Shown: positions 16,433 through 24,286 of the stretch, one piece after another
Layout: each line of letters opens with the position of its first letter
How positions within the stretch are numbered: the first letter of the stretch is position 1
From: Nitrosopumilus sp. b3
Lineage (GTDB): Archaea > Thermoproteota > Nitrososphaeria > Nitrososphaerales > Nitrosopumilaceae
Reading direction: 5' to 3'
Assembly: GCF_014078525.1 (NCBI RefSeq)
Contig: NZ_MU078696.1
Location: forward strand, 471,345 to 535,344
DNA: 64,000 nucleotides
The notes under the pieces: generated by a model
The model's input: the letters and a program-made list of their open reading frames with translations, nothing else
Told to the model about the DNA's origin: nothing
Databases searched by the model: none
Position numbers and translations under genes: made by a program

Positions 16433-17548
16433 TTGAGTCAGACTACTGAACAAATTCAAAAAAGTGATATTAAAGATATTTTAGAAAATTCTCTAAACGG
16501 TCAACGCCCTGGACCTGAGGACTGTTTGAGACTCTTAGAGTCTGATGATGTTCATTTGATGGGTCTTACTGCTGGCCACCTCACAAGAAAACAATTTGGC
16601 AAAAAGGCCTCTTTTGTAAATAATATAATTTTGAATTACACTAATGTCTGTATTACTGATTGTAAATTTTGTGCATTTTATAGATCACCGGGGGCTGAAG
16701 ATTCGTACACTCTAACACTTGACGAAATTGAAACCAGAGTCAAAACTTCTTTTGATATGTTTAAGATCCGCCAAGTTTTGATTCAGGGTGGCCATAATCC
16801 GAATTTGAAGATTGAATATTATGAAGATGCATTTCGAATGATTAGAGAGAAATTCCCAACAGTTGGCGTTCATGGATTATCTACATCTGAAATTGACATG
16901 ATTGCAAGAGTTGAAAAATCCTCTACTAAAGAAATCTTGTCTAGACTAAAAGATGCGGGATTACAATCAATCCCAGGAGCTGGTGCTGAAATCTTAACTG
17001 ATTCAGTTAAAGAAATCATCAGTCCAAAGAAAATTTCCAGTGATGATTGGATTAGAATCATGGATGAGGCACACTCACTTGGAATTCCAGCTTCAGCTAC
17101 AATGATGTATGGACATGTAGAAAACAAAAGCGACATTGTTGAGCACTTTTACAAAATTGTAAAACTACAAGAAAAAACTAATGGCTTTATGGCATTTATT
17201 CCATGGAATTTTGAGCCAAATAATACTTTGATGCACGAAGAAGGTCTTGTAGAATATGGTACTGGTGGAATTCAACTCTTGAAAATGATTGCAATCTCAA
17301 GACTCGTGCTTGATGGATTAATTCCCCACATTCAATCTTCATGGCTAACAAATGGAGTTGGTATGGCACAACTTGCATTGCAATATGGTGCTGATGACTT
17401 TGGTGGTACACTAATTGGAGAAGAAGTAGTTTCATGCACTGGTGCACGCTCAACTGAGCTTACTGATAAAATAATCATGGATGCAATACATCAAATTGGT
17501 TACGAAGTTGAAGAGCGAGATAATTTCTACAATCCTGTGACACTATAG
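16433..17548 (+). CDS. mqnC: Cyclic dehypoxanthinyl futalosine synthase-type radical SAM enzyme
   Basis: The 371-residue protein has the radical SAM cluster motif CITDCKFC near residue 76 in the MqnC/CofH context (ILNYTNVC). The pattern GGHNPNLKIEYYEDAFRMI, IPGAGAEIL, ISPKKIS, TMMYGHVE and AFIPWNFEPNNT fits MqnC better than CofH, which this genome encodes separately at 50.9 kb. MqnC closes the ring of dehypoxanthine futalosine in the futalosine menaquinone pathway. The start is TTG, supported by a TATA box 28 nt upstream. The 3' end overlaps the convergent UbiD-family gene by 6 nt. Confidence 0.88.
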   Translation: MSQTTEQIQKSDIKDILENSLNGQRPGPEDCLRLLESDDVHLMGLTAGHLTRKQFGKKASFVNNIILNYTNVCITDCKFCAFYRSPGAEDSYTLTLDEIETRVKTSFDMFKIRQVLIQGGHNPNLKIEYYEDAFRMIREKFPTVGVHGLSTSEIDMIARVEKSSTKEILSRLKDAGLQSIPGAGAEILTDSVKEIISPKKISSDDWIRIMDEAHSLGIPASATMMYGHVENKSDIVEHFYKIVKLQEKTNGFMAFIPWNFEPNNTLMHEEGLVEYGTGGIQLLKMIAISRLVLDGLIPHIQSSWLTNGVGMAQLALQYGADDFGGTLIGEEVVSCTGARSTELTDKIIMDAIHQIGYEVEERDNFYNPVTL

Positions 17549-18985
17549 CCCGTAATCAGACCATTTGGAATCTACTAGATCTTTTGTCTTTTCATCAACT
17601 TTAACTGGTTGTTGAATCTCTCTTTCATACCCTTCTTCTTTGGTTTTCTGTGTTGCATCAATCCCCATCTTTGATCCTAGATTGACAAGAGGTGATGCTG
17701 GATCTAGAGTATCAGTTGGTGTGTTGTTGATAATTGTTGTATCTCTTGCAGCATCTGCTCTTGTAGTAATTGCCCAAATCACATCATTGATATCATGAAC
17801 GTTAATGTCCTCATCTACTACAACGAACATCTTTGTTAGTGACAACTGCCCCATTCCCCATAATCCCATCATCACTTTCTTTGCTTGGCCTGGGTATCTC
17901 TTTTTGATTGAAATAATTGCAAATCCTTGGAACCAGCCAGCTGCAGGCATGCTAAAGTCTACAACTTCTGGATGGAACATTTGTATCAAAGGTAAAAATG
18001 ATCTTTCGATTACTTTGCCAATATATGCATCCTCTAGAATTGGTTTGCCCACCACTGTTGTAACATAAATTGGATTTTTTCTTCTCATAATTCCAGTTAG
18101 TGTAAATGTTGGATATGGTTCAACTGGTGTGTAGTATCCTGTATGATCACCAAATGGTCCTTCATCTCTAATGTCTGCAGGATCAACGTATCCTTCTAAA
18201 ACAATCTCTGCATTTGCTGGAACATCTAGATCAATTGTTTTACATTTTACAGTTTTGATACCTTCCTTTCTTGTAATTCCTGCAAACAGATACTTGTCAA
18301 GTCCTTCTGGAACTGGTGCAATGGATGAAAATATTGTTGCAGGATCTCCTCCAAAAATAATTGCCACTGGAATTTTTTCTCCTTTTTCTTTTGAAATTTC
18401 TCCGTGATTAGCTCCTCGTTTATGTTTCTGCCAGTGCATTGATGCATGAGTTTTATCAATAACTTGCATTCTGTAAACACCCAAATTTCTTACACCTGTT
18501 TCTGGATGCTTTGTTGCAACTAATCCCAAAGTGATGAATCTTCCTGCATCATTTGGCCATGATTTTAAAATTGGTAAATCATCAAAAGATGCATCACTTG
18601 ATGTTATCTCTGTTACTGGACCGCTAGATTCTGTTTTGGGAAATGATGATGTCATCTTTGATAGTTCTGGAAGTTTTTTTATTTTGTTTAGTAATCCTGA
18701 TGGAATATCCATCTTTGTCATGTCTGCAATTCTTTTACCAATTTCAGTAAAGTCTGTCATCTCTAGTCCAATCTCCAATCTTTTCATTGAACCAAACGCA
18801 TTACCCAATACTGGCATCTCAAAACCCTTTACATTTTCAAAAAGAACTGCAGGACCATTGGCATACATTTCCCTTCTTAGAATTTCTGCAATCTCTAAAT
18901 CTGCATCAACTTGAGTTTTTATTCTCTTTAATTCTCCATTCTTTTCTAGTTCTGATATGAACTCATGAATGTCCTCTATTGCCAC
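17543..18985 (-). CDS. UbiD-family decarboxylase
   Basis: A 480-residue UbiD-type decarboxylase, an enzyme class that uses prenylated FMN. The N-terminus has FENVKGFEMPVLGNAFGS. The central region has RFITLGLVATKHPETGVRNLGVYRMQ, MHWQKHKRGA, and the ExxxR...E region EGPFGDHTGYY. Next to mqnC the likely substrate is a naphthoate intermediate of menaquinone synthesis (the MqnL role), but UbiD proteins act on many aromatic acids, so the substrate is inferred from context. No UbiX-like flavin prenyltransferase was seen in the window. Confidence 0.88.
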   Translation of the reverse strand: MAIEDIHEFISELEKNGELKRIKTQVDADLEIAEILRREMYANGPAVLFENVKGFEMPVLGNAFGSMKRLEIGLEMTDFTEIGKRIADMTKMDIPSGLLNKIKKLPELSKMTSSFPKTESSGPVTEITSSDASFDDLPILKSWPNDAGRFITLGLVATKHPETGVRNLGVYRMQVIDKTHASMHWQKHKRGANHGEISKEKGEKIPVAIIFGGDPATIFSSIAPVPEGLDKYLFAGITRKEGIKTVKCKTIDLDVPANAEIVLEGYVDPADIRDEGPFGDHTGYYTPVEPYPTFTLTGIMRRKNPIYVTTVVGKPILEDAYIGKVIERSFLPLIQMFHPEVVDFSMPAAGWFQGFAIISIKKRYPGQAKKVMMGLWGMGQLSLTKMFVVVDEDINVHDINDVIWAITTRADAARDTTIINNTPTDTLDPASPLVNLGSKMGIDATQKTKEEGYEREIQQPVKVDEKTKDLVDSKWSDYGL

Positions 18986-19157
18986 AATTACTTTGATCCT
19001 AGTTCAAGTATAAGCTTAACTGGATTCATCTTATTTTTCTTAAAGTCATCATGCGAATTCTAATTCATTCTGCAAATCTTCATAATGGTTTTTGAGAAAA
19101 ACACTATGGTGCGTTTTGATAATTTCAAGTTCAAAAATTCTATGTAATTTTTAATGA

Positions 19158-19532
19158 TTACATTGGTGGAAGTTCATTCTTTTTGTCATGACCGCCAGAA
19201 CCGAATTTACAGTAAAAGCATAATTCTGATTCCATGTACTTTAGTTGCTCAACTTGAATTGCTCCAAGTTTTAGAGCAATCTTTGTTAGAATTTTGTACT
19301 TTAGTGGCATTGCAGGAATTACCTCTTCCATGTAGACTTTGTAATGATCGGGGCAAAACTTGAGTGTGACTTTTGATGGCTCTTTACCTTTCTCGTTTAC
19401 TTGTTTTGTAAAGTTAATCTGCTCTCGAATGTATTCGTGCTTTGGGCATGGACAATCTTTGCCTCCAGGATGTTTGTATGCTGGAATATTCTTCCAATCA
19501 AACTCAGGAAATTCTTTCTCAAAATCGTCCAT
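19158..19532 (-). CDS. Conserved-looking Cys/His-rich hypothetical protein
   Basis: The 124-residue protein contains three clustered metal-ligand patterns: CPCPKHEY near residue 27, FCPDHYK near residue 60, and CFYCKFGSGGHDKK near residue 105. It has no transmembrane segment or signal peptide. The regular spacing of Cys and His suggests a bound metal, zinc or Fe-S, but I do not recognise the family. The gene stands alone and divergent from the repeat-protein gene at 19630. Confidence 0.75.
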   Translation of the reverse strand: MDDFEKEFPEFDWKNIPAYKHPGGKDCPCPKHEYIREQINFTKQVNEKGKEPSKVTLKFCPDHYKVYMEEVIPAMPLKYKILTKIALKLGAIQVEQLKYMESELCFYCKFGSGGHDKKNELPPM

Positions 19533-19629
19533 TAGATCAACTATGCTTTCAGTGCATATAAAACTTGATCAAAATTGGTTGAGGTAATCAACCCAAATGT
19601 ACATAAACCCCAGTTAGTTCATCAAAATT

Positions 19630-19884
19630 ATGGCAGCTGCTAAAAAGCAAACAAAGCAAGATCTTGAAAAAAAGATTGCCGAATTAGAAGCAAAACTAAC
19701 TAAATTATCGACGCAACTTGAAGCAAAACCTGCTCCAAAACCAGCTGAGACAAAGCCAGCAGAAGTAAAACCTGCTGAAGTTAAGCCAGCTGAGACAAAA
19801 CCAGCTCCAGCAAAACCAGCTGAAAGACCTGCTGCAACAAGCACAAACACAAGCACCTCCACCAGAAGCACCAAAACCAGCTAA
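19630..19884 (+). CDS. Short Pro/Ala/Lys repeat protein, frameshifted derivative of the gene at 20311
   Basis: The 84-residue product has a short N-terminal coiled coil (KQDLEKKIAELEAKLTKL) and then KPAETKPAEVKPA-type repeats. DNA 19687-19839 is nearly identical to 20371-20523, and 19839-19902 is identical to 20930-20993. Relative to the longer gene, 407 nt are missing between these blocks. Since 407 is not a multiple of three, the last 15 residues (TSTNTSTSTRSTKTS) are read out of frame. In the +1 frame the DNA still encodes AQTQAPPPEAPKPAKGTLPKGF and a stop at 19907. It may be a decaying copy, a tolerated short protein, or a frameshifted gene. Confidence 0.65.
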   Translation: MAAAKKQTKQDLEKKIAELEAKLTKLSTQLEAKPAPKPAETKPAEVKPAEVKPAETKPAPAKPAERPAATSTNTSTSTRSTKTS

Positions 19885-20993
19885 AGGAACACTTCCAAAA
19901 GGTTTCTAATTCAATTACATCCTTTATTTTCTATTTTTAATAGTAATATTCTTCTTTGATCATTTTCTATATTGTACATGCCTCCAAAAATTGTCTGTCC
20001 TAACTGCCAACAAAATGAATGGCTTGAAAATGAAGAATTGAATTATTTGCCAAGAGTTACCAAGATGGAAGATGGAAAATATGTCGCCGATACCGAAAAT
20101 GGGATTCATGTTAAACTATGGAGATGCAATAACTGCATGTATGTCATGCATTTTTGGGAGCCTGATTGATACTCGTAACGATCTTCAGAACTTTCTACCT
20201 CAAAACCATTGAAATTTTTACAAATTATTCTATGTTTTTCCTAATTTCTTTTATGAAAAATAAGTCCGTGATCAAAATGTAAATAAACAATGCACTATTT
20301 ACTGAAAGGAATGGCAGCGAAACGTAAGGCAAATACAAAAAAAGATCTAGAAGAGAAAATCGCAGAACTTGAAGCAAAACTAACTAAATTATCGACGCAA
20401 CTTGAAGCAAAACCTGCTCCAAAACCAGCTGAGACAAAGCCAGCTCCAGCAAAACCTGCTGAAGTTAAGCCAGCTGAGACAAAACCATCTCCAGCAAAAC
20501 CAGCTGAAAGACCTGCTGCAACAACCAAACCTAAAGGTGTTCTACCAAAGGGCATGGAAGCAAAACCAGCAGAATCTCCTAAACCACAGGATGCACCAAA
20601 ACCAGCTGAAACAACATCACAACCTCCAGCAACAGTACAAGAGGCTTTAGAGAATGCATACTATACTGCTCCAATGACATCATTTCATGATTACAGAGCA
20701 AAAGTAACAGGCTATTCTCCAGCACCTAACAGATACTTTGTTAGACTACATGCTCCTGTTGGAACAGTTCCGACAAGAAACTGGAATGATCAAAAAGCAA
20801 CAGTTACTGGTTATACAGCACCATCAAACCAATACTTTGCAACAAGACAAAGAATGGCATTCCATCCAGCTGACAAAAGATTTGGATCATTTAGTGGCGT
20901 TAATTTGAGTGTTGAAGGCGTTGAGGCAAAAGCACAAACACAAGCACCTCCACCAGAAGCACCAAAACCAGCTAAAGGAACACTTCCAAAAGG
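19687..20993 (+). repeat. Direct duplication shared by the two repeat-protein genes
   Basis: Two blocks are repeated in the same orientation: 19687-19839 with 20371-20523 (offset 684) and 19839-19902 with 20930-20993 (offset 1091). The change in offset reveals a 407-nt net deletion in the upstream copy. Near identity at DNA level in low-complexity codons indicates recent duplication or gene conversion. Confidence 0.8.
19978..20169 (+). CDS. Small zinc-ribbon protein
   Basis: A 63-residue protein with CPNC at residues ~7-10 and CNNC at ~50-53, separated by about 40 residues including an ELNYLPRV segment. This is a zinc-ribbon layout. The ATG at 19978 was chosen over a TTG two codons upstream. 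It lies between the two repeat-protein genes, so the duplication of those genes must have spanned or flanked it. No function is known to me. Confidence 0.7.
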   Translation: MPPKIVCPNCQQNEWLENEELNYLPRVTKMEDGKYVADTENGIHVKLWRCNNCMYVMHFWEPD

Positions 20994-21291
20994 AATGGGG
21001 CAAACACAACAAACACCTCCACCACAACAAACCAGCTCTGGTGGAAATGACAGCAAATCACGACAAGAACAACTCGAAGAATATGAACAAGATTACTTGA
21101 AAAGAATGGAACAAGAAAGAATTGATCAAGAGAAAGCTTATCAAGAATCACTTGCAGCTGAAGCAAGAGCCGCAGCTGAGGCAAGATCTGCATCTAGTAA
21201 AAAAGGAGGTGCATTACCAAAAGGGTTTGAAGCAAAACCAGAACCTGAAGCACCAAAATCATCTAGAGGCACACTTCCAAAAGGTTTCTGA
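20311..21291 (+). CDS. Pro/Ala/Lys-rich protein with repeated LPKG motifs and VTGY repeats
   Basis: The 326-residue protein has a modular layout. Residues ~5-35 form a coiled coil, followed by KPAETKPAPAKPAEVKPA-type repeats. Next come two copies of a VTGY unit (AKVTGYSPAPNRYF and ATVTGYTAPSNQYF, ~45 residues apart), a second Pro/Gln-rich linker, and a charged coiled coil (~255-300). Four LPKG[M/F] motifs punctuate it, the last being the C-terminus. There is no signal peptide or membrane span. The ATG at 20311 was preferred to one at 20290. An AAATGTAAATAAAC element ending at about 20289 matches one at the same distance before the paralogue, and the N-termini (MAAKRK, MAAAKK) then align. I do not recognise the family; a scaffold role is speculation. 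Confidence 0.8.
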   Translation: MAAKRKANTKKDLEEKIAELEAKLTKLSTQLEAKPAPKPAETKPAPAKPAEVKPAETKPSPAKPAERPAATTKPKGVLPKGMEAKPAESPKPQDAPKPAETTSQPPATVQEALENAYYTAPMTSFHDYRAKVTGYSPAPNRYFVRLHAPVGTVPTRNWNDQKATVTGYTAPSNQYFATRQRMAFHPADKRFGSFSGVNLSVEGVEAKAQTQAPPPEAPKPAKGTLPKGMGQTQQTPPPQQTSSGGNDSKSRQEQLEEYEQDYLKRMEQERIDQEKAYQESLAAEARAAAEARSASSKKGGALPKGFEAKPEPEAPKSSRGTLPKGF

Positions 21292-21322
21292 TCTTTCTAC
21301 AACTTTTTCTTTTACTTTATTT

Positions 21323-21781
21323 TTAATTTAGAAAATCGTCTAAAACTTGTTTTGAATGCCCATCTGGTTTTACTTTGGGATAAATTTTGAAAATCTTTCC
21401 TTTTTCATCTACAAGAAAAGTGCTTCTTGCAACGCCCATGTACTCTCTTCCCATGAATTTCTTTTTGCCCCAAACTCCAAACATCTTTGAGACTTTTTTA
21501 TCCACATCAGCTAATAGTGGGTATTTTATCCCCATTTTATCACAGAATTTTTTATGCGAGTCTACGTCATCTGGACTAATTCCAATAATTTCAATTCCTG
21601 CCTTTTGGAATTTTTTATAATCTTTTGAAAATTCATCGGCTTCAGTAGTGCATCCTGGAGTGAAATCTTTTGGGTAAAAGTAAATGGCGTGTTTTTTCCC
21701 TTTGAAATCTGAAGATTTTACTTTGTTCCCATTTGCATCATTAACCTCAAATTTTGGTACAGGGTCTCCTTCAGAAATCAT
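21323..21781 (-). CDS. bcp: Peroxiredoxin (BCP/PrxQ type)
   Basis: A 152-residue thioredoxin-fold peroxidase. The peroxidatic cysteine lies in FYPKDFTPGCTTEADEF near residue 45. The resolving cysteine that PrxQ proteins often have five residues later is absent (Asp there), so resolution may use Cys84 in KKFCDKMG or an external thiol. It reduces hydroperoxides in the cytoplasm. It is a single gene convergent with the repeat-protein gene and divergent from aquaporin. Confidence 0.93.
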   Translation of the reverse strand: MISEGDPVPKFEVNDANGNKVKSSDFKGKKHAIYFYPKDFTPGCTTEADEFSKDYKKFQKAGIEIIGISPDDVDSHKKFCDKMGIKYPLLADVDKKVSKMFGVWGKKKFMGREYMGVARSTFLVDEKGKIFKIYPKVKPDGHSKQVLDDFLN

Positions 21782-21884
21782 ACATTCTCAAATGAATTTA
21801 CCCATAATTAATTACTTTTTGAGGAGATGAGATCAAGGATCATCTCCGAATGTTTTATATGGTAACTCAAATGGCTTTTGCTTG

Positions 21885-22598
21885 ATGGTTAGTCCCAGAA
21901 GTTGGCTTGCAGAAGCAATTGCTACATTTGCCTTAGTGTTCTTTGGACCTTTGTCTGTAATTTTAGCTGCAGCAGTTTTTGGAGAAGGATTGACCATAGA
22001 AGGTATTATTATGATATCCTTAGGCCACGGAGCTGCTATTGCATTTATGGTCTATGCATTTGGACATATTTCTGGTGCTCACATTAATCCTGCAGTAACT
22101 ATTCCAATGATGATTACAAAGAAAATTGGAATTGCAGATGGAATTGGATATATTGTATTTCAAATAATTGGTGCAATTGTTGCAACTGGTACACTTGTTA
22201 CACTATTTCCTGAAATCGGAAAACCTGTTTTCTGGGGTGCACATGGCGGTCCAAGTGAGATACTTGGAGGTAGCATGATGTCTGGATTGATAGTTGAGAT
22301 AATTTTGACTTTCTTCTTGGTTACTGTAATCTTTATGACTGCAGTTCACAAGAAAGCACCAAAGAGTGTTTATGGTGCAGTTATTGGTGGGATGATTTTC
22401 TTACTTCATTTGGTAGGTGTTCCTTTAACTGGAGCATCAATGAATCCTGCAAGATCCTTGTCCCCAACATTGTTTTCAGGTGATGCTGGACTATGGGAAG
22501 TTCAATGGTTATACTGGGTAGGTCCAATTATCGGTGGAATCATTGCTGGCCTGATTATGAATTACATCTATGTCAACAAGGCAGAGAAAGAAGCATAA
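21885..22598 (+). CDS. Aquaporin / MIP-family channel
   Basis: The 237-residue membrane protein has six predicted spans and both half-helix NPA boxes: SGAHINPAVTIP near residue 67 and GASMNPARSLSP near residue 188. The Arg after the second NPA is the selectivity-filter residue. The ATG at 21885 is preferred over a TTG one codon upstream because a TTTATAT box is centred about 28 nt before it. The sequence does not settle whether it carries water, glycerol or small gases such as ammonia. Confidence 0.93.
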   Translation: MVSPRSWLAEAIATFALVFFGPLSVILAAAVFGEGLTIEGIIMISLGHGAAIAFMVYAFGHISGAHINPAVTIPMMITKKIGIADGIGYIVFQIIGAIVATGTLVTLFPEIGKPVFWGAHGGPSEILGGSMMSGLIVEIILTFFLVTVIFMTAVHKKAPKSVYGAVIGGMIFLLHLVGVPLTGASMNPARSLSPTLFSGDAGLWEVQWLYWVGPIIGGIIAGLIMNYIYVNKAEKEA

Positions 22599-22636
22599 TA
22601 CCAACATTTTTAAAAATTTGAAATTATTTTTCTTAC

Positions 22637-23071
22637 ATGTCATCATCTGACGATATTTCTAAAATGTTTGAGACTGAATCAAAAAAACTTCAAAATTTGA
22701 TAGACACTGCTGAAACAAAACCTGACTTGACTCTGCATGAAATTGTTGAGACCTATTACCAAGTCATGAATGTCTCCTCTATGATTTCCATGCTAAAAAC
22801 ACAGGCTATGGAGAACAATTCCTTTTTGGAGCAAATTACAAATATTGAAAAATACATTTCTGAGAAATTCAATTCTGAGGTTCACCCAAAGATCTCTAGG
22901 CATCTTAATTCTTCCATCCAGGAAACAACAAAAATTTTACAGTCAGAAAATCCTGGAGAAAAATCAAAAGAGCAAATCGAGTCTGACGCTAAATTATTTG
23001 AAGAACTACGCCAAAAAATGAGCACTAAAGAATTTGTTGAACAATATGACAAAGGACTCTCAAATGATTAA
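22637..23071 (+). CDS. Helical hypothetical protein
   Basis: A 144-residue soluble protein, mostly alpha-helical by composition, with acidic and amphipathic stretches and no cysteines or membrane span. Its stop region overlaps the start of the methyltransferase gene by 8 nt, so the two are translationally coupled. I recognise no domain. Partnership with the downstream methyltransferase is suggested only by the overlap. Confidence 0.75.
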   Translation: MSSSDDISKMFETESKKLQNLIDTAETKPDLTLHEIVETYYQVMNVSSMISMLKTQAMENNSFLEQITNIEKYISEKFNSEVHPKISRHLNSSIQETTKILQSENPGEKSKEQIESDAKLFEELRQKMSTKEFVEQYDKGLSND

Positions 23072-23885
23072 AGAGATTGCCGAGAATTTAATTGAATTAA
23101 AAAAAGAATTTGTAAAAACCTATGACGGCAATAGTCAGATTCAAGAAGTAATTCCAAAATCAAAATCAGATCTTTTCCCAATAAAAGAAAATGATTTAGA
23201 ACTATTGCATGAGTTTGCAACAAGGAATCCAATCTATTATGATTTCTTTGAGAAAAAAATCGGTAAAACAAATTGCATTGTTTATGAAGGCGACATTAAC
23301 AAATATTGGTTAAACAGCATTCAGTATTCTTCAAGTAGAGCTCCATTTTCTCCTACATGGATTATGTCAGGTTATGTTGGTGCTTTACTTGCAAAAGATC
23401 TTGGGCACTCTGAAATAATTGATATTGGATCAGGCGATGGGAGAATTGCATTTTGCGCCAAAGTTTTGAATTTAGAATCCTACAGTATTGAAATTGATGA
23501 AATGCTAGTTGAATTACAAAAACCTCTCTCTGCAATTCTTGATTTTCATCCTTTTTGTGATGATGCTATATCGTTTGATTATGCTTCACTTGATCTTAAA
23601 AAACCAATATTCTTCATTGGCGGTCTGGCACAGATGGGTGGTACTGCTTTGTCATCAGGAGTATTAGAAAAAATCAATTCAATTTCTAATTTGAAGAATA
23701 ATGCAGGATGGGTTTTTGCTGGAACATATTCTAAAAAATACGCCCCAGATCCAAAAAATGAAGCTGGATGGGGTACATTAATTGAAAACAATAATCTAAA
23801 CACAATTCAAACAATTTCTTTGCCGACTGCTTGGACTTTTCATGAAACAGATGAAACTCCATACATTTTTGCAGAATCTCAATAA
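23064..23885 (+). CDS. Class I SAM-dependent methyltransferase-like protein
   Basis: The 273-residue protein has a SAM-binding motif I (IIDIGSGDGRIAFCAKVL near residue 120), followed by an acidic residue at the end of strand 2 (SIEID), as in Rossmann-fold methyltransferases. The N-terminal ~100 residues are family-specific. The start was placed at ATG 23064, overlapping the previous stop; frames open further upstream would overlap more of the preceding gene. The substrate is unknown. The segment FIGGLAQMGGTAL sits where motif IV would be and lacks the usual N/DPPY signature, which argues against an ordinary DNA or RNA N-methyltransferase. Confidence 0.75.
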   Translation: MIKEIAENLIELKKEFVKTYDGNSQIQEVIPKSKSDLFPIKENDLELLHEFATRNPIYYDFFEKKIGKTNCIVYEGDINKYWLNSIQYSSSRAPFSPTWIMSGYVGALLAKDLGHSEIIDIGSGDGRIAFCAKVLNLESYSIEIDEMLVELQKPLSAILDFHPFCDDAISFDYASLDLKKPIFFIGGLAQMGGTALSSGVLEKINSISNLKNNAGWVFAGTYSKKYAPDPKNEAGWGTLIENNNLNTIQTISLPTAWTFHETDETPYIFAESQ

Positions 23886-23923
23886 TCGCAATCCACATTA
23901 AGCGTAAATCTCCAAAAATTTTT

Positions 23924-23998
23924 GGACTCGTTGCATAGCTTGGATAGTGCGATTGCTTGCGGAGCAATAGGTCGCCGGTTCGAATCCGGTCGGGTCCG
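23924..23998 (+). tRNA. tRNA-Arg (anticodon GCG)
   Basis: A complete 75-nt cloverleaf. The acceptor stem is GGACTCG with CGGGTCC, the D-arm GCAT/GTGC, and the anticodon stem ATTGC/GCAAT enclosing TTGCGGA, giving anticodon GCG (codons CGC/CGU). The T-arm is GCCGG-TTCGAAT-CCGGT and the discriminator is G. No intron is present and CCA is not encoded. Confidence 0.95.
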
Positions 23999-24081
23999 TT
24001 AACATTGTAATTGATTTGATTTTTTTTGAAAGTGAATCTTAAGAGAAAACCTTAATGCATATTCTGACAAGTTAGAACAGA

Positions 24082-24222
24082 TTGGTTTGTTTCCGATGTG
24101 ATGGAAAAGGTCAGTACAGGAATGAATTTGGACTGATGGAAAAATGTGAATCCTGTCAAAGAAGGGATATGACTTTTGAGAAAGTAGATTCTGATCCTGA
24201 TCTAGATGAAGAAGGGTACTGA
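24082..24222 (+). CDS. Small zinc-finger protein (46 aa)
   Basis: The frame opens after a stop at 24073 with TTG and reads a CFRC-DGKGQY segment, then CESC near residue 22, then an acidic tail. CxxCxGxG followed by CxxC resembles half of a DnaJ-type zinc finger. The TTG is the only start available. It lies 83 nt after tRNA-Arg. The cysteine pattern makes coding likely although the gene is short. Confidence 0.55.
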   Translation: MVCFRCDGKGQYRNEFGLMEKCESCQRRDMTFEKVDSDPDLDEEGY

Positions 24223-24286
24223 GAAAATAATGTACCAATAATAGATATAACAAAAAGTCAAATGTGGTATAAATGAAAATTTTTTT

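Noticed and set aside
19000-19157. Short plus-strand frames of 15-20 codons upstream of the Cys/His-rich gene
   Set aside because: Too short and without cysteine pattern, membrane span or start context; expected by chance.
19614-19874. Minus-strand Gly/Ala/Val-rich frame (SAGLTSAGF-type repeats)
   Set aside because: It is the antisense reading of the KPAE codon repeats in the plus-strand gene; the same happens at 20295-20555. No start context or promoter.
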